The notes beneath the pieces are model-generated. The model made no database searches, was not told the origin of the DNA, and saw only the letters and a list, made by a program, of their open reading frames with translations. A program made the position numbers and the translations under genes. Of a DNA stretch of 64,000 nucleotides, positions 1 to 24,781 are shown piece after piece. The stretch's first letter is position 1, and every line of letters starts with the position of its first letter. The DNA comes from Pelecanus crispus (taxonomy: Eukaryota > Chordata > Aves > Pelecaniformes > Pelecanidae): contig NC_134653.1 of assembly GCF_030463565.1 (NCBI RefSeq), positions 32,673,150 through 32,737,149 on the forward strand, in the 5' to 3' direction.

Positions 1-1285
1 CAAAAGAAATCAAAGCAACGCATCTCTTGTTTCTAGTGACAAAGTCTCTGAGAGGTGAACAGACATGCCTGTAAAAGACTTGTATCAGGGTTGATTAATA
101 CACAACCAGAAGTGGACTCAAATTACAGGAACAAGTGCTGCTGAAGGATCTGTGTAGGCTTGCACGGCCTCCGGAGCCAGCTTCCAAAGAGAAGGGACAA
201 GTCAAGACCATGTGAAATACTGCCAGCGTATCACTGACACGCCACTTGCCTTTTTTGTGTTACTTTGCTGGGGTTTTTTTGTTATCCGTTACACAACTGA
301 CACGCGAGTCCCCTACCTGGCAAGGTCTGACCATACTGGGTTACCTCTCCTTTGCACAAGGAATGATCCCACCCAGAACGATCTCCTGGTGCACGAGAGC
401 CACAGGGAAGAGCCATCTGATCCCCCGTTTCGGAACAGGCACTTCTTGAAGTTTTGCGTGCACCTTCTTCAAGCTGCAAAACACGGGCGTTGCTGCAATT
501 CTTAGAAGAGCCAAGTTAAAGAACGGCAGCTTTTACATAACACCATCCCCTTCCCTCGCCCACCTGCACTGAGTCAGCACAGCAACTTCTCCTCATCTGT
601 AGTTTCCTATTTCTGCATCAGCAGAAGGTTATCAAATCTCCATAGCCACCACAAATGGAACGTATCAAGGAACAATTAAAAAAGGGATTTTCTTCCATAT
701 ATTATCAGTTATTCTGCAGTAGGACTTCTATTTCACATTGCTATTAAAGTGACGGATACCACAGAAAATTACATCAGGTCTTTTCTCCCCTCTGACTCAT
801 ATCATATTCCTAAATAACTTCGGTTGACTCATTTCTCCTAACTTGTCTTGGCTGAAATCTGTTTTTTTCCTCTTTGAACAAATAAAAGTGGCTTTCCCCC
901 TCCTTCAGCTTTTCCAGGTGAAGATTCTGGACACTTCCACTATTCCAGCTCATTGTAGGGAACTAAAACAAAAGTGAAAGGATTCTACCTGGCAAGACAG
1001 CCCACGTACCTCGTTGCCACGATTACACCATGCAGGATCTACTCTGAGCATACCTGTCTGGCACCAGCTACATACAAAATGGATTTACTATATCCAGTCA
1101 CTAAAAATATGGCCAACAGATTTACTACGAATAATTAAAGTTATTTTCCTGCAAATTTATGTTCTACATTCATCTACAACTGGTTTTATGTTGCTACATA
1201 AAAACCACCATTAGTATTGAAAAACATTAACGTAACTCCACTGTGATTAAATGAAGCCACAACAGGAACACGACACCAAGAGAGA
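1..1285. other. Left flank, no gene recognised
   Basis: AT-rich, non-coding-looking sequence without long open frames, plausible splice-flanked exons or a recognisable repeat. In mammals the neighbour beyond VPS37B is HIP1R in convergent orientation, so part of this flank could be its 3' UTR or intergenic DNA. Nothing in the sequence proves either. Confidence 0.4.
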
Positions 1286-1309
1286 TATGCTATTTTATTT
1301 AAAATCAGA

Positions 1310-1450
1310 CCACAGTAGATTACAGAAAGACTTATGCAAACAAATCCACTGTACATTTCACAACTTGCTAGGCATATAGAATTGCCCCTTTATTAGACTG
1401 TCCAGGATTACGCAGAGGAACTGTTCAGGTGCAGGACGACTCTACCTCCT
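1310..1450. repeat. Diverged dispersed repeat, copy A
   Basis: It shares the order accac.gtagattacagaaag, then tgcaaacaaatccactg, then ttcacaa, then a gtccagga/ttac block with copy B near 3312-3440. The middle also matches copy C near 4815-4890. The family is not recognised. It may be an old local duplication or an old interspersed repeat. Confidence 0.4.
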
Positions 1451-3142
1451 CAGAACTCAATGTTTGCCAAGTAGCTCTATATTCAGGCTAAAGGAACTGT
1501 CGATTTGAGCTCTGTATCTAAGTCATTATCCAGTTCGAGAGGGCAGAGAAGTCCCAAAAGAGGTCGAGACTGAGGTTGTGGAAGTTGGGGCACTAAGCTA
1601 ACAGTTACCCATGACCGGACTATGCCCAGGGCTCTGCCTCCTGGCATCACATGAAAGCTTATATTCTATATAGTCCCTCCAGGGTCACTGCTGCAAAGGT
1701 GACCTGCGTGGATCAGCTGTGCTAGAACAACTGACTCCGCTTCCTCTAGGAGACAGCAGCGAAACTCAACCTTGAGTTTGAGCCATTCAATGCTGATCAT
1801 CAATCAAACAACTTAACCATATACAATTGAATTAGTCATAACTTACAAAACTGCATACAAAAGACTGGCAAAAGTAATGCCATCCAAAGAGACCATTTTC
1901 AACGCTACCAACACTCTAAAGCCGTGTGACGTATCGTATTTAAAAGATGTTTCTCCACTCCAATTGCTTTGGGGAAGTATATGCTATTTGCAGCAGACAT
2001 TAAAAATCCTCAAGACAACATAATAATATATATATTTTGGCAAGCATACTGAGCCACCCCCTCTCAAGTCTCAGCTTGCCTATGGCATTTTAATCTCACT
2101 ATCTTATAAACAGTGCAAATTAGTATGATTCTAAACATCCTAGCCATAGCAGAATTTATTTATTAGCTATAACAGAACAGGAGAAGCTGTCGAAGGGCAA
2201 CGGGTCAAAAGCACTGACACATCTCTTGCCCGACTCATTCAGGTTAGTGTTTTGTTAACACTTGCTTCTGAAAGGATTTAAACAGCTTTCCACAGTCATC
2301 TTTCTCCTTTACCCTTAAACATTACCAGCAGTCAAGTATATATTTACAGTTTGTGCGCACACACACACACGATTAATGGCAAAATGTTTTCCATGAGCAG
2401 CTGGATTTCAGTTATGAGATTGCTATAACTGAAACATCACATTAGTTACATTATCTATGTTCGAACTTATCCATCAGCGAAGGCAACTATAACCTTACAA
2501 ATAGCAGATACAGCCTTTGTTTTTTCTGAAGTATGAGGGTGAGTTTTTTTGTAAAAGAAAATGCTCTTGAAGAGCCCTTAAGAGTTAAGCAATGGCCATT
2601 CAAATGATAAAAATGCTAATATCCTAGTATTACAATCACAAGTAGTGATCCTAAGGCACATCAGCCACATGCATATGCAATAATGCATTGTTTTGCTTTC
2701 AGACAGAAAAATTGCATTAGCTTTGTCTGTATTTAGTTTGCACAAGAGTTTGTTTTTCGATAAAGTATCCCTGAAAGGTCATGTTATCACAAAAGTTACC
2801 AAAAGACAGAAAATTTAACAAGTAGTAAAAATATTTTTGGACTACTACCACCAATAAAGTTAGATACATAAAATGCAGTGCAAATTCACAATACACTTAT
2901 CCGTCACCTCCATCACTTCTGAGGATTTTCAACCCTCGGAAAAAAAGTTGGCACTTGATAAGTGTAAAATATACCTGGTTGTTTTTATTAATTGTTAGCA
3001 AAACTAATTTGAAAGCGTTTTAGAGTTTTTGTGTAGCAGGCTCAAAGTACGAATTTCTGTACTCAGTCACCACCCTGGGAGCCCCCACCCACTTTAATTC
3101 TTTCTAGGACACAAACCATTTCTATAGCAGCCTTACATTTAG

Positions 3143-3440
3143 CATTCAGATACAACAGTTGCCATCCAAATACCAGCACTAATAGCACAGCAAAATTACT
3201 TTGAAACGAGTCATAATTAACCATGCTTATACGAAGCTTCAGTGAGAAAATAATACCAAGAAAACATATTACACTATTTTTTAAAAAAAAAAACAAAACC
3301 AAACACATCCTGTACCATCACTAGATTACAGAAAGAACACACTTTGCAAACAAATCCAATGCACACTGCTTCACAAAATCCCCCATCTATAGAAACTTTC
3401 CAGATTTACTCTGGGGAATTGGTTCAGATGCCAGTAACAC
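3143..3440. repeat. Diverged dispersed repeat, copy B
   Basis: From about 3312 it aligns with copy A over roughly 120 bases (agattacagaaaga, gcaaacaaatccaatg, cttcacaaaat, tccagatttac). Its upstream part (attcagatac...ccaaataccagcact) aligns with copy C near 4674-4715. It is therefore the most complete of the three copies. The alignment was made by eye with small gaps. Confidence 0.4.
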
Positions 3441-4669
3441 TGACCAACCTTCTGCCCTTTGTCTTCAGAAGGCAAAACAAGCCAAATAAACATATTTTCA
3501 GAATAGAGAACTTCCTGTTATGAGCTTTATTTCAGATTAGTATTTGCTAGCAACCACCACACTCCAGAGGAAATGATTAAGGGACAGTCAAGGGCCTTAC
3601 ATTAAAAAAAAATTAAAAAAAATTTCTATTTTGACTGATGCTGTTTGTAGTACAGACTTCCAAACAATGTAGTGCATTCCAGGATAATGACATGAAAATG
3701 TTTTGAAATAAAGCAGGGGCTACGACAGATCCTGGACTGTGAGTTTCTTAAATTACCATGAGTTAGTTGAAAGTTGTTTGTGGATGTGAGAAATTGATAA
3801 CAAATTTATGGACATGTTCTGTGCAAGCAAGCATTAAGACTTCCTTCCGCCAATGCTAGATTAAAATACCAGCCTGCGTCTGCACCTTAGGCTTCAAGAG
3901 TCACACTGAGAATGAAATCTGAGCTCCCCTAAAATGCCTCCCCCTCCAGTGGCAAAAGAAGTCAAGAATGGATTACGTAAGGTGCAAACAGCCACCATGG
4001 AGTTCAAAAAGCTTTTCTGTTTTGCCTGCTTGCAGAGAAACGTTGACTGCAAATTCCAGATAGATACGCATGCCAAAAACTGCAAAACTAAAGGAAATGG
4101 GAAAGTTAAAAATAGTTCTGCCAAGCGAGAGACTGAGTTTGAGGGATAAAATGAAACTGTGGAGCTTCAAGTAGGCAATTACATGATGTGAAAACCCCGT
4201 ATTTGATTAAGAAAATACCCTGCCTAGATTCCTGGAATCACATGATATCAAAAGCTAAGCACCTGTGTAAGAAAATCACTTCTGTATCCGAGGTGTGGAA
4301 AAGGAAAAAAAAAAACCCAACGTAAGAAAGAGTCTTAATAGGCAAGGAAATAAAAATGCCTGGTAAAGTTTCTATAAAACGCTAAACTGGCTCTACAAAC
4401 AGTTTAGTTTAATTTCAAGAGACCAGGACTTTCAGGATGTCAAGCTGTTTAGGAGTGGGAAGAGTGTGCACTTTTATTATGAAAAGTCTAAGGTAACAAG
4501 TGAAATGTAGAAATGAAACTCTTGTAACTTTTACGGTCTAAAAACCATAGAACATTTTCTGACAAGAGTTTCAGCTCAGCGAGCTCTGAAAACATTGTGC
4601 ACCTGGCCACAAATGCCACTGCCTGGGCACACTGCGAAGGATGCTGATGCGGTCCATTGCAACTCTTTG

Positions 4670-4895
4670 CCCAGTATTCAGATACGGTTGTTATTATCCA
4701 AACACTGGCACTGATAGAGAATTCTTTAGAGAGACAAATAGCTCCCAGTTTGCCACACATACATCCAGCTGCGATAGGAATACATCAGAACAGAAGAGGA
4801 TGCTGATTTACCATCACTAAAGAATTCAGAGCATGATTCAATTTGTAGTGTCAGGAAATCCACTGTACGTTGTTTCACAATTTGATGGATTTACA
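4670..4895. repeat. Diverged dispersed repeat, copy C
   Basis: It shares attcagatac, ccaaacactggcactgatag, taccatcacta and aaatccactgtac...tttcacaa with copy B in the same order, with extra sequence between blocks. It lies about 1.5 kb from B and 3.5 kb from A, all in the VPS37B 3' region. No known family was recognised. Confidence 0.35.
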
Positions 4896-5119
4896 AAATT
4901 TAGACCCTATCACCTTCCTAGAAAAACCTTGTTGTCACTGATATTTGAAAACAAAAATAATCACATTTACCAAACGCACTTGCAAACCTCTGTGCCACAG
5001 CTCGGATTTTGTACTCCATTGTGCAAAAAACAGAGGCTTTCCATTGCCCACATTAAGTCTCTGATGGGGAGAAAAAGGAAATATAAGCACCAATACATAA
5101 GTTAGGCGCACCAAAATAT

Positions 5120-16640
<11,521 letters not shown>

Positions 16641-16900
16641 CCCGGCGCGGCCCGGCCCGGCTCCCCCCGGCCCCGCTCCCGCTCCCGCTCCCGTCGCCGC
16701 CAACCGGAAGTGCCGCGGCGGTGTCGCCCCGGCCCGGGGTGGGCACCGCCCTCGGCGCCCCCTGCTGGGAGGGCGGGGCGGCAGCGCGCGGGGCGGGGCG
16801 TACCAAGGGGACGGGGCGGGGGGAGGCGCTGGACCGCGGTGGCGGACTGTGCCAAAGGGGGCGAGGGGAGGGGGGTCCCCGCGCCTGAGGGGGGGAGGGT
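16641..16900 (-). promoter_or_regulatory. VPS37B: VPS37B CpG-island promoter
   Basis: The sequence upstream of the VPS37B ATG is extremely GC- and CpG-rich, and the island extends over about 16150-17100. An ETS-type site, accggaagtg, sits at 16703-16712 with cgcggcgg-type GC boxes around it. No TATA box is apparent. This fits a housekeeping promoter. The start site itself is not visible and is inferred to lie between about 16660 and 16800. Confidence 0.7.
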
Positions 16901-17167
16901 GCACAAGAGTTTGGCGGGCGGCTGCCGGGGGACGAGGCCGGGGTGGCCTGAGGGCATCTGGGGGTGCACAGGGCGAGCCGGGCCGAGGGGGAGGCTGGGG
17001 GGCTTCAGGGGGAGCCTCTCTGGGGCTCTCTGTGTGGGATGAAGCCCACCCTGGGGTCACAGCGCACCGGGCCTCCGGCCCCCGGGCCCAAAGCAGGGCA
17101 GGGGAAGGGGCCCCAGGGTGGTGGTGCCTGGCCCGGGGAAGGCTGCCCGCTGAGAGAGGCCCAGTGG

Positions 17168-17614
17168 CATTGGTCTCTTCTCCCAAGTAGTTAGCGATAG
17201 GACGAGAGGAAATGGGCTCAAGCTGCGCCAGGGGAGGTTTAGATTGGATATTAGGAAAAATTTCTTCACGAAAAGGGTAGTCAAGCATTGGAACAGGCTG
17301 CCCAGGGAGGTGGTGGAGTCACCATCCCTGGAAGCGTTCAAAAAACGGGCAGACGTGGCACTTTGGGACATGGTTTAGTGGGCATGGGGGTGCTGGGTTG
17401 ATGGCTGGACTGATGATCTTAGAGATCCTTTCCAACCTTAACGATTCCTAGTTTTACTTTCATTAAAAAATAATGCAGCCACCAAGCCAGGAAACAGGAA
17501 ATTGCTACTCTCCCCTTAACTGGTTTAGTGGTGGACTTGGTAATGTTAGGTTAATGGTTGGACTGGATGATCTTAAAGGTCTTTTCCAACCTAAGCGATT
17601 CTATGATTCTAAAG
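17168..17614 (+). mobile_element. CR1 LINE fragment with two successive 3' ends
   Basis: From about 17168 the sequence matches the 3' part of CR1 ORF2 (codons like [34 protein letters not shown] then stop) and a CR1 tail (gatgatcttagagatcc...ccaaccttaacgattcct). About 70 bp further on, a second CR1-type tail follows (tggttggactggatgatc, ttccaaccta, gattctatgattct). The same composite arrangement occurs at 48194-48798. It is heavily 5'-truncated, as is usual for CR1. It lies about 0.5 kb upstream of the VPS37B start. Confidence 0.85.
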
Positions 17615-20600
17615 ACACTGGGCCTCAGCGTCAGCCCGAGGAGCCCCTCACAGAGCGTGCTTTGTCTGCCTCGCTCATGTGATGCCGGCCTGCTGCTCGA
17701 GGCCCTCGGTGTCCCAAGGGACGGCGGCTGCTGGAATAGCCACGAGGTCAGACGGCTCGCTGGGACGGCCGGGGCTCAGTGGCATCATTTCACGGAGCAG
17801 CACGGGGAGCGGACTCTGTCTTAATGCCCTGTAAGACATGGAGAGCTGAGCTCTGAGCCTTCACATCAGCACCAGATATGGCCAGTTACAGTGCTCCTGC
17901 CTGGAAGTATTGTAGGGACTCTTGCTCTCCTTTTGTTTGTAACTGTGCAGCTGTAAATTAGGAAGGAAAATCAGTGGAGTTATTTAACTCGCACTTCCTT
18001 ACCAGGTTGGGACTTGGCTACAGTAAATCTCAAAAGAGTGACTGCATTATTGCTCTCAAGCCTAGGCTGAATACTTATTTCGGTTAAAAATAGCTAAAAA
18101 TTGTATCTTGCCGAGCTTTGGTGCTAGGTCTTTTTGTCTGTCTTAAGCACTTTCTTCTTCAAGAGTGAAGGTCAAGAAATGATCTATGAAACATGTATTT
18201 TAAGATGAATTCAAATACTTCTGAAATGTAATGCAGCAAAAGCTTTGCATCAATTAAAACATTATAGCTAAATTTTGCCCTCCTGATTTCTATCTATTAA
18301 GTCACCAGCGCTTTACTAGGCACTCTGTGGTAGCACTTTGGAGCAATATCTCCCCAATTACTACTGGTGTTAGCATAGCTGATAAAGACAATTACGCCTG
18401 GAAACAATTACTTGTGTTAATATAGCCTAAGTTGTATCCATCTCCCGGTGTGCACCACCTTCCTGGCCTGCTTTTGTAGCTAAGGGATTGTGGGCTTGTT
18501 TCCATGTGAGTAACACCAGAGAGAGAAGGAGAATGAGCACATGAGCCAAAGGAACAGGGTAGGGAATGGCCATGTGCTCATTGTCCTTTGTAGTTGACAT
18601 TTTTGATCTAACTAGAAAAAAAAAAACCCAACCAAACCCAATATAGTGACCCGAATCGCTCTCTGATGTAATGCTTTTAAAATGTAATGATGTTACATTC
18701 AGGAAGTGACCCTGTACTTCCTGGCAGCACTGATTGAAGACATGACAGCTCTGTGTTTGTTCTTTTTTCCTATAACTAAACTCAGCTCTCAGTGCCTCTC
18801 ACCCGCCCCCAAAAGCCCCCTTTGTCCTTACTATCCACAGGTAATAAAGACCAACAATGTGACACTGCTAGAAGAAGGCTTCCTGGCCTTCTGGCTGCTT
18901 CGTGCAAAGCTACTGTACAACCACAATGCAAACCGAGTGTATTCAGAGGCAGGTAAGAGGGAGGTGTTTGTGCAGCAGGAAGCTGAGCTGAGCTTGCTTA
19001 GGGTGGGGAGAAGGTGATTAGCGATGCGGGCACGTGTCCACTCATCCACGTCAACGCACCTGCCCCTTGCTCTGCTACGCGCTGAGCTCCTCCTTGTGCG
19101 GGGTGCTCTGCGCGGAGCACAGATGAGTAAGCAGCTGTACCCCTTGGCAGTGACATGGGTTTACTCAGCCGCTGCAGCCTGACCTTGTTACTTAAAACTG
19201 GTAGATAGTTGCTATGCCAACACGGTGTCATACACTGTATTTGCACATGCCCATCAAAAAGGCAGAGTTCAGCACATACCACAGCAGTGGGCAGGTGCAA
19301 ACATACACACACATATATATATACACACACATATACACACACACACACAAATAGAGGAATTAGTTGAGGGATTAAAAGAAGCCCTTTCTTCCCAAGAACG
19401 TTAGTGATTTTAACTTCATAGCATAGCTAAATAATTGGTATGGGGAGAGTGTGGTTTAGAAGAGTCTGACTCAGCTTCATGTTGTAAATCTAGTTTTACC
19501 ACTGCCTCTCTGTGTGACCCTGAGTGGAGTGCTCAGCTTCCCTCAACCATAGTGCCTTTTGCTTAAAAAGAGGTATAATAATAACTGCTCAGTCCCATGC
19601 TGAGAGTGGAGAGGAAAAGTTCACACTGAATAATGCTTGTAGAGGTACTCTGGGTGAGTACCTCTGGTGGAGGGCACTACAGTATGATAATAATTGTATT
19701 GTCAGTATGCCATTGGGAAAGATGGTTTACATTGAGCTTCTAAGGGGCTTTTCTGTAACTATCTAATTTTTGTTTATATTGCGTGGGGTTGATGGAAGTT
19801 CACTGCTCTAGACGTCAAGGAATGGATTATTTGAATTAGCCAGTGGTAATCTGTATTAAAGTTAGAAGCCACATACTGCAGAACAATGAAGTCCTCACAA
19901 AATGCACAAATGAACACAGCTCATTTGTGCTCAAGCACAACATATACAAAAAACCCACCACTTATCCCTGTGTAGGTATGTTTGGGTTCTGGGGATGTTG
20001 GAGAGGAGTGTCTATATTAAACACCTGGTATGCTTTTGAGTACTTTGATCAGCATCTGCATGAGATTGAGTTCTCAAGTTTGGCCAGAAAAGCAGCTGAG
20101 GTTGAGAGGCAAGATAAGGGTCAGCCGCTTTTGTGTAATTATATATTTTACTTGGACAGGTAGGAAGGTGCCTTTCCATTCCGCAGTTTTCATGAAAGAG
20201 AAGAGTTTTGTGACAGCACATCGCTTGGACAGAATATGAAGGATTGCAGCTGGACTGGGATTTTAGGCTACAGGGATTATCAAATATTGCAGTGCTACAG
20301 GCTGAGATTTATCAGCTACCAAGCCCCGGTTCCTATTTGCCTTTGCAAAAATCCTTTTGAAGAGTGATAGTATTCACAAACGTTAAAACTCTAAGCTGGC
20401 AAAGTACAGAAGTGTACTTATTACAGGAGAAGTAGAACAAAAAAACTGGGAAGATTACAGTGGAAACCATGTCATGGTGAATAAGGAGTCAGGCTTCAAT
20501 CTTGTGGAGAACTGGCATCCAACCTAGTTTAAATTAGAAGTTAGATTTTTTTTTTTCTTTTTAAACTTGATCCTGGATTTCCTTCTGTCACCTCATATCC

Positions 20601-23313
20601 TTTTACGGTCAGTAGCACTGTACCATGCATATTTATTAGATTTAGACATATTTTGCAAGTCACCTTCACAACAACTTCTTTTCTTTTCCTGGAAAAACTG
20701 GTTGGTTATGTAGAGACTGAATTTGCAAGTCTAATCTTTGGCGTTTATTAACCCTTATTAGTCTGGTTGCTCAATGGACAGATACTTTTTCAGGCTTATT
20801 TGCAATTTAATTTCCTTCTCTATATTAATCACAGTCCATACTTCTGTTTAGATTTCATAATCTAGATTCCTTCACACATGAAAATGACCTGCATATTCAG
20901 AATCCTGAGAGAGAAACAGCGGTCCTATTTCAGACAGAGCGAGCAGTGGTCCTGCTGTTTGAGAGAGCAAGAATGAATTGTTAGTACTTCTTTCCTTTCT
21001 TTCAGGGACCCACAGGCGTGAGAAGAGGAGCAGGTTTAAAAACCTGCAAATACGTTCTTTGCCTTAAGCTCACAGCGAAGCTAGAGTAGAAAAGGCAGAC
21101 ACTGTTTTTCCTCCCCAGACTAAGACGCATCTCTAAACCTGAGCTAGAAGCACTCTGTCTATTTGCTTGTGGTATTTCCAGACCTGCTGAAGGCCTAGAA
21201 AGCGCAGCCACTGAAACAAACACAGTTGCTTATTGAGGCAGAGGTTGGTGCACCGGGAGACAAGTTATTGGAATAAACACAGCTGTGGTTTTTTTCCATT
21301 ACACTGCGTTCTCATTTACTGGGTCAGTCAGCCACATCCCTTGTCTGTGCAAAGGGTACAGGGGTAAATATATGTCCTTGGGGAATCGCCAGGACTATAG
21401 GATCTACTCTTGAAATTCATCTTGGATAGGGTTCTCCAATGTTTAAATCAAATACAGCTGTGGTTATACCTATTACAGGGCATGGTTAGAGCTTATTAAT
21501 AGTGAAGAAAACAACCTGCTATGGAATATACAGTCAACCTTTGTAATCACTTGTGCTTTCAAACATCTAATGCTTCCAGCTCTGCCATGACAGTCTTCAA
21601 GCCGTGCACCCTGAGTTAAGGTTTCAGATAAACCCATCCAAGTTCCCTGCAGAGAAGGCTCTTGTTTTTGAGGAGAAGAAACTTTTTATCTGTATGGCTG
21701 TAATTGAGAAGCTCCTGAACAGATCTTGTTCGCGTTCCCATGTAAATGTCAACTCTGGGCAAACCCACAGCCACAAAATACTACAGTTCAGGGTTTCAGA
21801 GGGAGCAGTGGCCTTGTTTCCAGGAGAACAGCCTGAAAAACAGAGACTGCCCACAGGCAGCGAGGCCCAAGGGACAAGGCAGCTCCAGGAGTTGGCTCGT
21901 ATTCCAGCACCGGAGCAATTCCCACTGCTGCACTGGGTTAAGCTCATCTTCACTACCAGGCTTAGGCTGGCTAACGGGCACCTCTGACCCTGCTTTTCAC
22001 TTCAAAAAGAAGTCATAGTTGGAATGATTTTGAGAAGCAGGATTTTCTGTACAGTCACAGGGTTTGTACTGGGCCAGCAGAAATGTCTGCATTAGATGAA
22101 TACTGCTGGATCCGTGGTGGTGTGCAGAGCTCCCACCAGGCTTCTAGGCTGCAAGAAAACCCTCGTGGCTTTAGCATACAGGCAGAGCCACTTGGCACAT
22201 ACCAACGGCACAACGAAAGGACTTGTTCAAGCCACGAGATGCAAGACTCAGTGGAAAAGTAGCCTTGAGTTATCTGGATGCAAAAAGAGAGAATTCAGCA
22301 CCTGTGGCAATGAACAAAGTCGGGCCCTGTTGTCGGCTTGGACTGGTGCCACCAGCAGAGCCAATCTGCCGTTTCCAATGTGCCATTTCAGTTGAAGCTG
22401 TTTGGACCTGAGCTGGGAGTACAACGCTGGGATTATTTATCTTCACAACAGGCTTGGGAAGCAGGGCTCCCTTCTTGAAATTCACTGTAGTCTTTGCAAT
22501 AAAACTAATCTGATTGTATCCTCCAATTCCCCTTTTTGCAGCACTGCTCGGGAGAGACACACGATCAAATTCTCTTTTCTGGCATCTCTTGTACTAACGA
22601 GCATTGTCCTACCAGCACTCCCCAGGGTGAGTCGGCTTCTCAAGTTCCCAGGTAACCCTTCCCCCCCACCCCCCCCCCCAAGTTTTTCAATTAAGCAGAC
22701 ATTAATTCCACTTCTATGAACTGCTGGCCACATTTTGCTCACAGGTACCGATAAAAATGCAGAATTTATCACTTGCCCTCTGGCGCTGGGTGGAACCCCC
22801 AACCTCTTCATACCCACAGTGCAGATTTTCATCAAGCAGGAATGTACCGGCCATTTACTGAAGTGGTGAACTGAGGAGTTCAGAGCATGACAAGAGGTTT
22901 CCTAAGTGGAGGGAGATAAGACAAAGAGAGCTCTTCTTCCGAGGCACAGATTTTTATCATATCACACAAGCAAGCAGCTGAAAAGATTCCAGTCACAAAG
23001 CCCTGTGCTTTGAGAACGGGTTAGACTGCCTGCCCTTTCGTGCAAGACTGACTACCGGATGGGATCTGGGATGAAAACAAGTTCTTAAACAGGTTATACC
23101 TACTGCTATGGCTTGCAGACATTATCAGATGCTGAATTCTTTTACATACCTAATTCTCTGTAGGTTCTGCCTGTCAGTCCCCACAAGGGAGCCAGAACAT
23201 GTGCAGTGTGCAGCTGTATTCAGCCATCACTTGGACGAACATTACCTTGAAAACCATGAACGCAAAAACCACCCCCACTAGATTGGCTCAATGTTGAGTG
23301 GCAGAGGTAGTAT
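17615..23313. other. Intergenic region between VPS37B and ABCB9
   Basis: About 5.7 kb with no recognised gene. It holds a CA/TA microsatellite (19301-19350), a C-rich run (22663-22680), and one splice-flanked open segment at 18841-18952 discussed in the findings. Other open frames (for example 21604-21987 and 24236-24457) have no recognisable domain or codon pattern. Confidence 0.6.
19301..19350. repeat. CA/TA microsatellite
   Basis: Alternating acacac and atatat blocks over about 50 bp, probably polymorphic. Confidence 0.9.
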
Positions 23314-24781
23314 TTTATTTTTTTGAGCATCCCTCCTCAAGGACACTAAAGAGTTTGTAAAACATCACTAAACAAAACAACAAAAAAAACCCCCAACATT
23401 GCCAACAACAAAAATGCAAAACTGCCAAAAAGTAAACCACAGCAGCATTCAAATATTGGAAAACATAAGAGCTAAAGTGCTTGAGATAATTTCTTAATTA
23501 CGCACAGTCTGAAGTCAAATCTTCCCCATATAAATGCTATTTTTCAATAGCACCTGCCTGGCTGCATAGGTTTCTTCACCAATCCATGGGAGGATAACAC
23601 TACTAAGCCAGAGCCATTACCCAAAGGGGCTAGGAGCAACGTATTTCTTTCTATCCCTCATACTAAAAATAAGTTAATAAATAATATTCAAAGAAACACA
23701 TTTTAAAGTTCAGGCAGCTGAAGTCGGACTTCAAGGAAAGTGACTGTACAGATTTCCCATGCACTGAAGTCACTAGCATGGCCTGAAGCTGAACAAAGCT
23801 TTGGTGGGATTTATAAAGTGCTGTCTTTTAGTATTTTATGTCTGTCTTTAGTAGTGTTTTTTTTTTTTTTTCAAACCAGCACCGGGGTTGTGAGTTAAAA
23901 AAATTCTGAAATAACAGACCAATTTTCAGTGGATGCTGGAGCCAGACAGACATAGCACAGTGCACACAAATATATTAAAAAAAAAAACAAACAAAACCAC
24001 ACCAAACCCAAAAACCTAAACAACAACAACAAAAAAACCCAAACCCAAAACCTAACTGATAAAACTTTTCATCCTTAAAAACAAACACCCACCAAGCACC
24101 AAGAGCAAATCTGAAAGCATCATCTGTCTCCCGGTCCCCTGGCTCATTCCAGCAAGGATGGTTACTACGTGATACAAGCTCAGCAGCAATGGTTGCGAGC
24201 CTGAGCCTGCAGGCACTCAGTGCAAAACTCTCCCGGTGTTCAGCCCCACGAGAGTGGTCCAGTTTTCACCGAAGCCAAAGGGAGCTCCCTACAGACTTCA
24301 GCAGACTTTGGATTGGCCCCATAGATTGATAGCGGGAGCAGGACCTCGTTTTACAGTCACTGTTTTTCTATCCAGCCACAAAAGCCACCCCCTGAAATTC
24401 CTGAAGGGGTTTTCAATCTTCCCCTCCATGCATGCATTTAACATCCATAACAGTTAATAGCAGTTACACATGCATATCAATGGGAGAAAAGTCCCAGTTG
24501 AGAGGAATTACTGGTAGTAAGAAAAGAAACCCAGTAGAAACGCTGGGAATTGCTGAAGACCCAACTCCCTTGAATAAATCCGTTTCCCTGTTTAACCAGC
24601 CGGCATCTGCCCGCCGGACCGTAATGCAGGAAGCTCTATAGTGTGTGTTTGTGTGTGCACGGGTGTGTGACGCGCGCGGGGTGAGCAAACGGGCGTCGTT
24701 CTGCAGCGCACGAGCCCGTCGGCAAGCCGCCTCCTGTCTCGGCGTCCCAGCAAGCGTCTCGAGCGCCGGCCCTCGCCGCTC
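23314..24781 (-). other. ABCB9: Probable ABCB9 3' UTR
   Basis: Non-coding sequence follows the ABCB9 stop on the minus strand. A minus-strand AATAAA lies at 23319-23314 and would give a 3' UTR of about 1.46 kb. The interval contains A-rich AAAC-type tracts (23970-24060) and a T-run (23858-23871), which could mark old retroposed tails. The chosen signal is the first canonical one I found, so the end is tentative. Confidence 0.4.

Larger units (their letters stand above)
1286..5119 (-). other. VPS37B: Probable VPS37B 3' UTR and downstream region
   Basis: This AT-rich region directly follows the VPS37B stop codon on the minus strand and has no coding exon. Several AATAAA signals read on the minus strand (TTTATT on plus): near 4473-4478, 3525, 2984-2989, 2153 and 1291. 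The true transcript end cannot be chosen from sequence alone. A 3' UTR of about 0.65 kb (first signal) to about 3.8 kb (last signal) is possible, and alternative polyadenylation is likely. The stretch also contains three diverged copies of one segment, listed separately, and a short CA run near 2356-2372. Confidence 0.45.
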
